Shown here one piece after another: positions 59,700 through 64,000 of a stretch of 64,000 nt of DNA. The position numbers were made by a program, and so were the translations under genes. Every line of letters starts with the position of its first letter. Position 1 is the stretch's first letter. Below the pieces are notes generated by a model. It was given only the letters and a program-made list of their open reading frames with translations, did no database searches and had not been told where the DNA came from. The stretch comes from Tetrapyrgos nigripes (Eukaryota; Basidiomycota; Agaricomycetes; Agaricales; Campanellaceae), in the NCBI GenBank assembly GCA_013368315.1, contig JAACJM010000090.1, forward strand, positions 243,697-307,696, read 5' to 3'.

Positions 59700-60354
59700 T
59701 AGGGCTCCACGCTGTACCAGTACTGTACGGTTTGTACTGGTACCGTACAACGGATACGGTCCCGTACCGTATGTGACTTTCTGATCAAGAAATACGGGGT
59801 TGTACGGTACGGGTTCAGCCCGTATATAACCGTCTTCTTTATGGCCGTATTACGGGTTTTACGGTATACGGGTCGGTCAAGCCTCGGTGACGAGTTTTGT
59901 ATCGATTTTTTGACCGTTTTGCTTAGTTTGGGTAATTTCTCGTAAATAAAGTGCTTGCCATACTGCAAAATTCAAGCCCGGAGAGCATCTTCGAGCAAAT
60001 TCTGATGAAAAATGGTCTTGATGCAGTATTGTTCAGATGTCAATGAGATGCGAAGTCAAGTGAAAACTTTCAGAAAGCCATCTTGGTGAGCACAACCTCG
60101 ATTTTTGTCCTCCTACTAACTTGTATAGCTCTCAAGATCAGCACGAAGCCACTAGAAGGTAAGTCTTCTTTATAATTTTCCTCAGCTGCACCAGTACAGA
60201 CCCGTATCCAGTATTACTGCCGTACCCGTACCCGTCCAGTACCGTACAGGCTTCGAAATGAACCAGTACGATTACGGGTACGGGTATACCGTACCAGTAC
60301 TGAGCCCGTAAAATTTACGGGCGTACCAGTATTACTGGACGGTGCGGAGCCCTA
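59700..60354. mobile_element. Non-autonomous hAT element, 655 bp
   Basis: The ends are TAGGGCTCCACGCTGTACC at 59700 and the complement of TAGGGCTCCGCACCGTCC at 60354. The flanking octamers are TCAGCCGG (59692-59699) and TCGGCCGG (60355-60362), 7 of 8 identical. The subterminal regions are packed with GTACGG/CCGTAC and ACCAGTAC motifs. No transposase is present. The ends resemble those of the element at 36712, so it may belong to a related family. Confidence 0.85.
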
Positions 60355-60375
60355 TCGGCCGGTAGTATTTGAGGT

Positions 60376-63300
60376 AGAGTCGGATAGCATGTTGGTCGAG
60401 ATAGACTGCAGTACAAATGCCATGGTGTTGAGAAGAAGCAATTTAGGCAAACGGATACGCCAGTAGCCCTCTGGATGAGAGTCTTCCCTATCTTCCCTAG
60501 AACCCTGCTCAACCCGTCAGCCAAGAATGACCTCAACATGAAGGATCCAAGCACTCACCTCCCCCGCCCTCAAAGCTGACACCCCACATATATTCCCTCA
60601 AACCTGACCCCGTATGTTCCGCTCTTATCTGGACCAGGTGGAAGTGAACCATCTTGCTATCTCCACATTCTCGAGGTCTTGCCATCTATGGATGGAAAAG
60701 CTCCAAGACCGACCTTGAACCACCAGCGGTTAGCAGCCTTGCGACATGAACTCGGGAATCCTGCAGCATGGAAGACGGTGACATGTGTATGTCGACCTTG
60801 GCATAATGATGCACTGCGTAAGTAGTCTAGCATGGACTCATCCTATAATCTGCTGAAGGCTGTATCAGAACCTGAATAGCTTCGGCCTAGAATGTACCAC
60901 ACAATGGTCGAACTGCGCAACCTTCTCTCTGATTCATCAGCTCGAGCAGAGAAGCAATGTTAGGGAATGAAGGGGTGCTGTCCAGGGTATATATTGGTAC
61001 GCAACTTTTTCCATTCGTAACAGAAGTGCTGACACCCTATTTTTTTTCGCCCTAGACTCGATTCTCAAGACAATTTTTGGACCAATTGCATACATTTACA
61101 GGCATACTACATTACCTGTATGATAACTTATAGTCATGTAAATACTTATGCATATGGTCACTTCACGTGGTTCAAACAGGGACAAGGAAGGTGTAACGAG
61201 CACAAGACAGGCGCATTTGCTCTAATGTCGAGTATGACAGTACATAAATTGTCTTTCAGCATCACCTTGGGTAACGTACACAAAGACTGAAGACGGCATG
61301 AAGTGTCGTCGGCCTAAATACCACAATAGGAATAATCCTTATCAATATCTACTCTAGACTGACCTCTTACAGGTCCATAAGCCTCAAGAATACGGCTCTG
61401 ACATCGTCTGATCAGATTACACACTCAACAAGCCAACATTGGATTTTTCATGTAAGTATATGGTCCAAAAAGATACTTTCAATCGGGATCCTTCAGCTAG
61501 GACACCGAGCTCTCTATCAATCCTCAAGCTTAATATGCAGGATGTAGGGCTTCTCAATGATTGTCAGAAGCGTGGTCATTTACCGAAGATCTGCGCTAAA
61601 GTGAGTTTCTGTGCAATTACTAACACACCAAAAACAGAAAATTATCCATAATCTAGCGCACGTGGGCGTTCTGCTGACGCGCGGCACTTGCTTCCAACTG
61701 CCATTGTCTCGTCTACTGCATTCTTGTACTGCCTTCCCTCCCTCTTCTGCACGACTCAACCCTCAAGAACTCAAAATACCAGCTTATAACAGCAATTTCC
61801 GGAAACGAAGCAAGTAGCACTAGCAAATCCTAATCCATCAATCCATCAACCTCAACATCCGAACTCTCCCTCAAGCTGTAGCTCGCTCGCTCTAGTGGTC
61901 CGTTCTCTCCACCTGGCCCTAATCATTTCCGACCTGAAACACCAAATGCAAAAGTCCTTAGCTCCTATGTCTTCGCCGTTCTTTCTCTATGCCTACCTGC
62001 ATCTCGTCCTACTTATATAGATGATGCAACTGCTGGTACCTTCTTCTGGCGCGTGGTGGTGAGGTTTAGCTGTATGGTGAGGGGTTTTGCATGGAAGCAG
62101 ACTTTTTTAGGGCTTCCTTTGCATCTCACAACCATTGCTGGCTGAGAAACCTCTAGGTGTGTCCGGCCATCTTCATCACCTTTCCGTGTCCTATGTTTCT
62201 ATGAAAGGTCTCGTTCAGTCACTTTCCCAATCAAACGGCCAATACATACATAGACAGACCTGTATCACCAATGCTGGAAGCCATCAAGGAACTTTTCATA
62301 CCAACAGCATCCATGACAATCATTTCCATATACCCCATCCCACCCGCACTGAAGCCGAACCATAAGCCACCTAACCCACTCGTCATCCTCGTAGATATAC
62401 CTCTGTTCCCTGTATTCCCCCCATTCCATTCGTCCCCAAAAGCGTCAGAATAATGCCATCTGTATCCCCTCCAGCTCTACTCGCACTTGCACTAAAGGCC
62501 CAGCAGTGACGGACGATCACCCAAGTGTTGATGAAGGAAGAGGAGCACGACGTTGGCGTTACCACGGGACGAGCAAGAGGGAGAGCTAGATATTAGCCAA
62601 CACGGTGAGGAACGCCTTCGAGAGAGCTTATCAACGAAAAACTTGGCACTCACCAGATCTCAACAGCTTCCATCCTGACCTGCAACGTCGACTATGTCCT
62701 CACGTCTACCTCAACAACTCTCAGGTTGGTAGTCCCGGGAACGATGAAGTATTACATAGACACATTGGGGTGCTTCCCGGAACCCAGCGTTCAGCACTTG
62801 GACCATGGCCATGGTAATAGAATCCTCCTCCTCCCCACGTTCCCGTGCGTGTAACTCGATTCCGCTCCCTCACTACCCGGTGTCCGGTGTCCAGCATTCA
62901 TCCCATCCCATATCTACCCTCATCACCTCCCAATGCCACTCTCAACATGTCTTCATTGCACCTCCGGGATCCAGTGCCTGAGAACAGCCTCCATGCTTGC
63001 CTGCTACGCTAAAGCCTCCCACCATTGGTTCCTCTATCGACGATGAGAGTTTGCATGCACTAAGACCGAGTGAAGGATGGATGGGAGGCAAAGACGAAGG
63101 GGAGATGCATATCCATGGCGGAGGACGTGACTCTTCATGTCGCTGAAAGTGGGAGTGGTGAAGCGAGAAGGAACGAGAGAGTAGGAAGTTGGACGATGAG
63201 AAAGGATTGACTCTGTGGGGGCTGATGTAGGCGGCGTAAATATGACCCGTACCTCGTTAGACCGACTCCTTTCCATGTATCCCCATACCCCATCTCTCTA

Positions 63301-63663
63301 GTCCTCCTCATATCGTCGTTCATCATCGCTTCCACACGTCTCCACTCGGAATTCCTCTCTGCACCTTCAGAATCTAGCATCCTTCTCCGGCTTTTCCCAG
63401 AGGACACCTCTCTTTCGGTTCACTAGCACGCTCCTCTCCACCGTCTATCCCTGTCACCATCTATTCGCATCTGTTCCTCTCCATTCCCAGTCTTGCTGAA
63501 GCTCAGCTTTCGGCTCTTTTTACAGCTCTCATTGTCAACAATAATTTCGGAAGGAGTGTGGTGCATATTATCCGGGGAAACCTCACTGAGGTATAGGGTC
63601 AGCAGAAGATATAAGGAAGCCTCCTTTCTGTCGAAAATGGTAAAAAGTCAAACATCTCGTGGG
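60376..63663. other. Distal spacer, no supported gene
   Basis: Many short frames exist. A few (for example 61439-61650 and 62605-62817) look mildly protein-like but lack motifs or a coherent exon chain. No repeat of note. The stretch ends directly at the edge of repeat A. Confidence 0.35.
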
Positions 63664-63847
63664 CTATAGTTATACTAGCTGTCATAATGGTAAATATGAG
63701 TGGGGTCCTTCGTAAGGTCCTCACGCTCTCAGTTCTGGTCCAATCGCCACAAAACTGCCAGATTTGGAAAGCCACGGGTCAGAAGGTGCTCCACATCCCT
63801 TGACATGATGAACAATGCTGTGCAGCTGAGGTGTCAGGGAGCCAGAC
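63664..63847 (+). repeat. Subtelomeric repeat A, copy 4, truncated by the telomere
   Basis: The first 184 bases match copies 1 and 2 almost exactly from CTATAGTTATACTAGCTG to GCCAGAC. The other copies then continue with ATTCATTAAGTG, but here TTAGGGG begins. The end is therefore a terminal truncation or a healed break. Confidence 0.93.
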
Positions 63848-64000
63848 TTAGGGGTTAGGGTTAGGGTTAGGGTTAGGGTTAGGGTTAGGGTTAGGGTTAG
63901 GGTTAGTTAGGGTTAGGGTTAGGGTTAGGGTTAGGGTTAGGGTTAGGGTTAGGGTTAGGGTTAGGGTTAGGGTTAGGGTTAGGGTTAGGGTTAGGGTTAG
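63848..64000 (+). repeat. Telomere (TTAGGG)n, chromosome end
   Basis: About 25 units in the G-strand orientation expected for a right chromosome end. The first unit has an extra G, and one degenerate TTAG unit occurs near 63903-63907. The repeat runs to the last base of the window. Confidence 0.97.

Overview
This window is the right-hand end of a fungal chromosome, most likely from an agaricomycete (basidiomycete). It ends in 153 bp of TTAGGG telomere repeat at 63848-64000. The evidence for the assignment is short GT-AG introns of about 45-80 bp, a many-exon GMC oxidoreductase, a HET-domain gene, a KDZ transposase relic, several hAT elements, and a reverse transcriptase of the endonuclease-less, telomere-associated Penelope type (Coprina-like) known from basidiomycete chromosome ends.

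Positions 1-22000 are gene-bearing but sparse. From left to right they hold: a six-exon gene whose protein carries the same domain twice (2092-4735); a MITE-like inverted-repeat element (7269-7664); a 12-exon secreted GMC oxidoreductase on the minus strand (8128-10634) with one doubtful exon; a Ser/Pro/Cys-rich gene (about 11763-12619) with a decayed inverted copy at 18960-19960; a 346-bp MITE (13571-13916); a truncated HET fragment (15196-15410); and an intact single-exon HET-domain gene (15965-18292). Two copies of a 66-bp inverted-repeat element lie at 20111 and 21507.

From 23.9 kb to the end the window is stacked subtelomeric material. A repeat with a fixed left edge (CTATAGTTATACTAGCTG...) begins at 23879, 34314, 41893 and 63664, always in the same orientation. 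The copy at 63664 is cut by the present telomere. The copy at 23879 is cut in the same way by two TTAGGG units, followed directly by GC-rich sequence leading into the minus-strand Penelope-like reverse transcriptase (25771-27738). That is the layout expected if the element was once copied onto an exposed chromosome end. Distal to it lies a satellite of 149-bp units that keeps exact register for at least 38 periods, then an array of 20-bp perfect palindromes, then tandem copies of the subtelomeric repeat.

Between and beyond these are DNA transposons and relics: hAT elements at 36712-38060 (8-bp target duplication), 52553-53515 (8-bp duplication, inserted inside the KDZ relic) and 59700-60354 (7 of 8 bp); a TIR element at 44586-45721 with 7-bp flanking repeats; a foldback at 43793-44564; and a 2.96-kb long-TIR element at 47887-50845. 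Two poorly understood genes or relics (38721-39637 and 56788-58117, both minus) sit among them. No rRNA, tRNA or CRISPR was recognised. Exon boundaries were inferred by eye from splice signals and reading-frame phase. Family assignments rest on recognised motifs, not on database searches.
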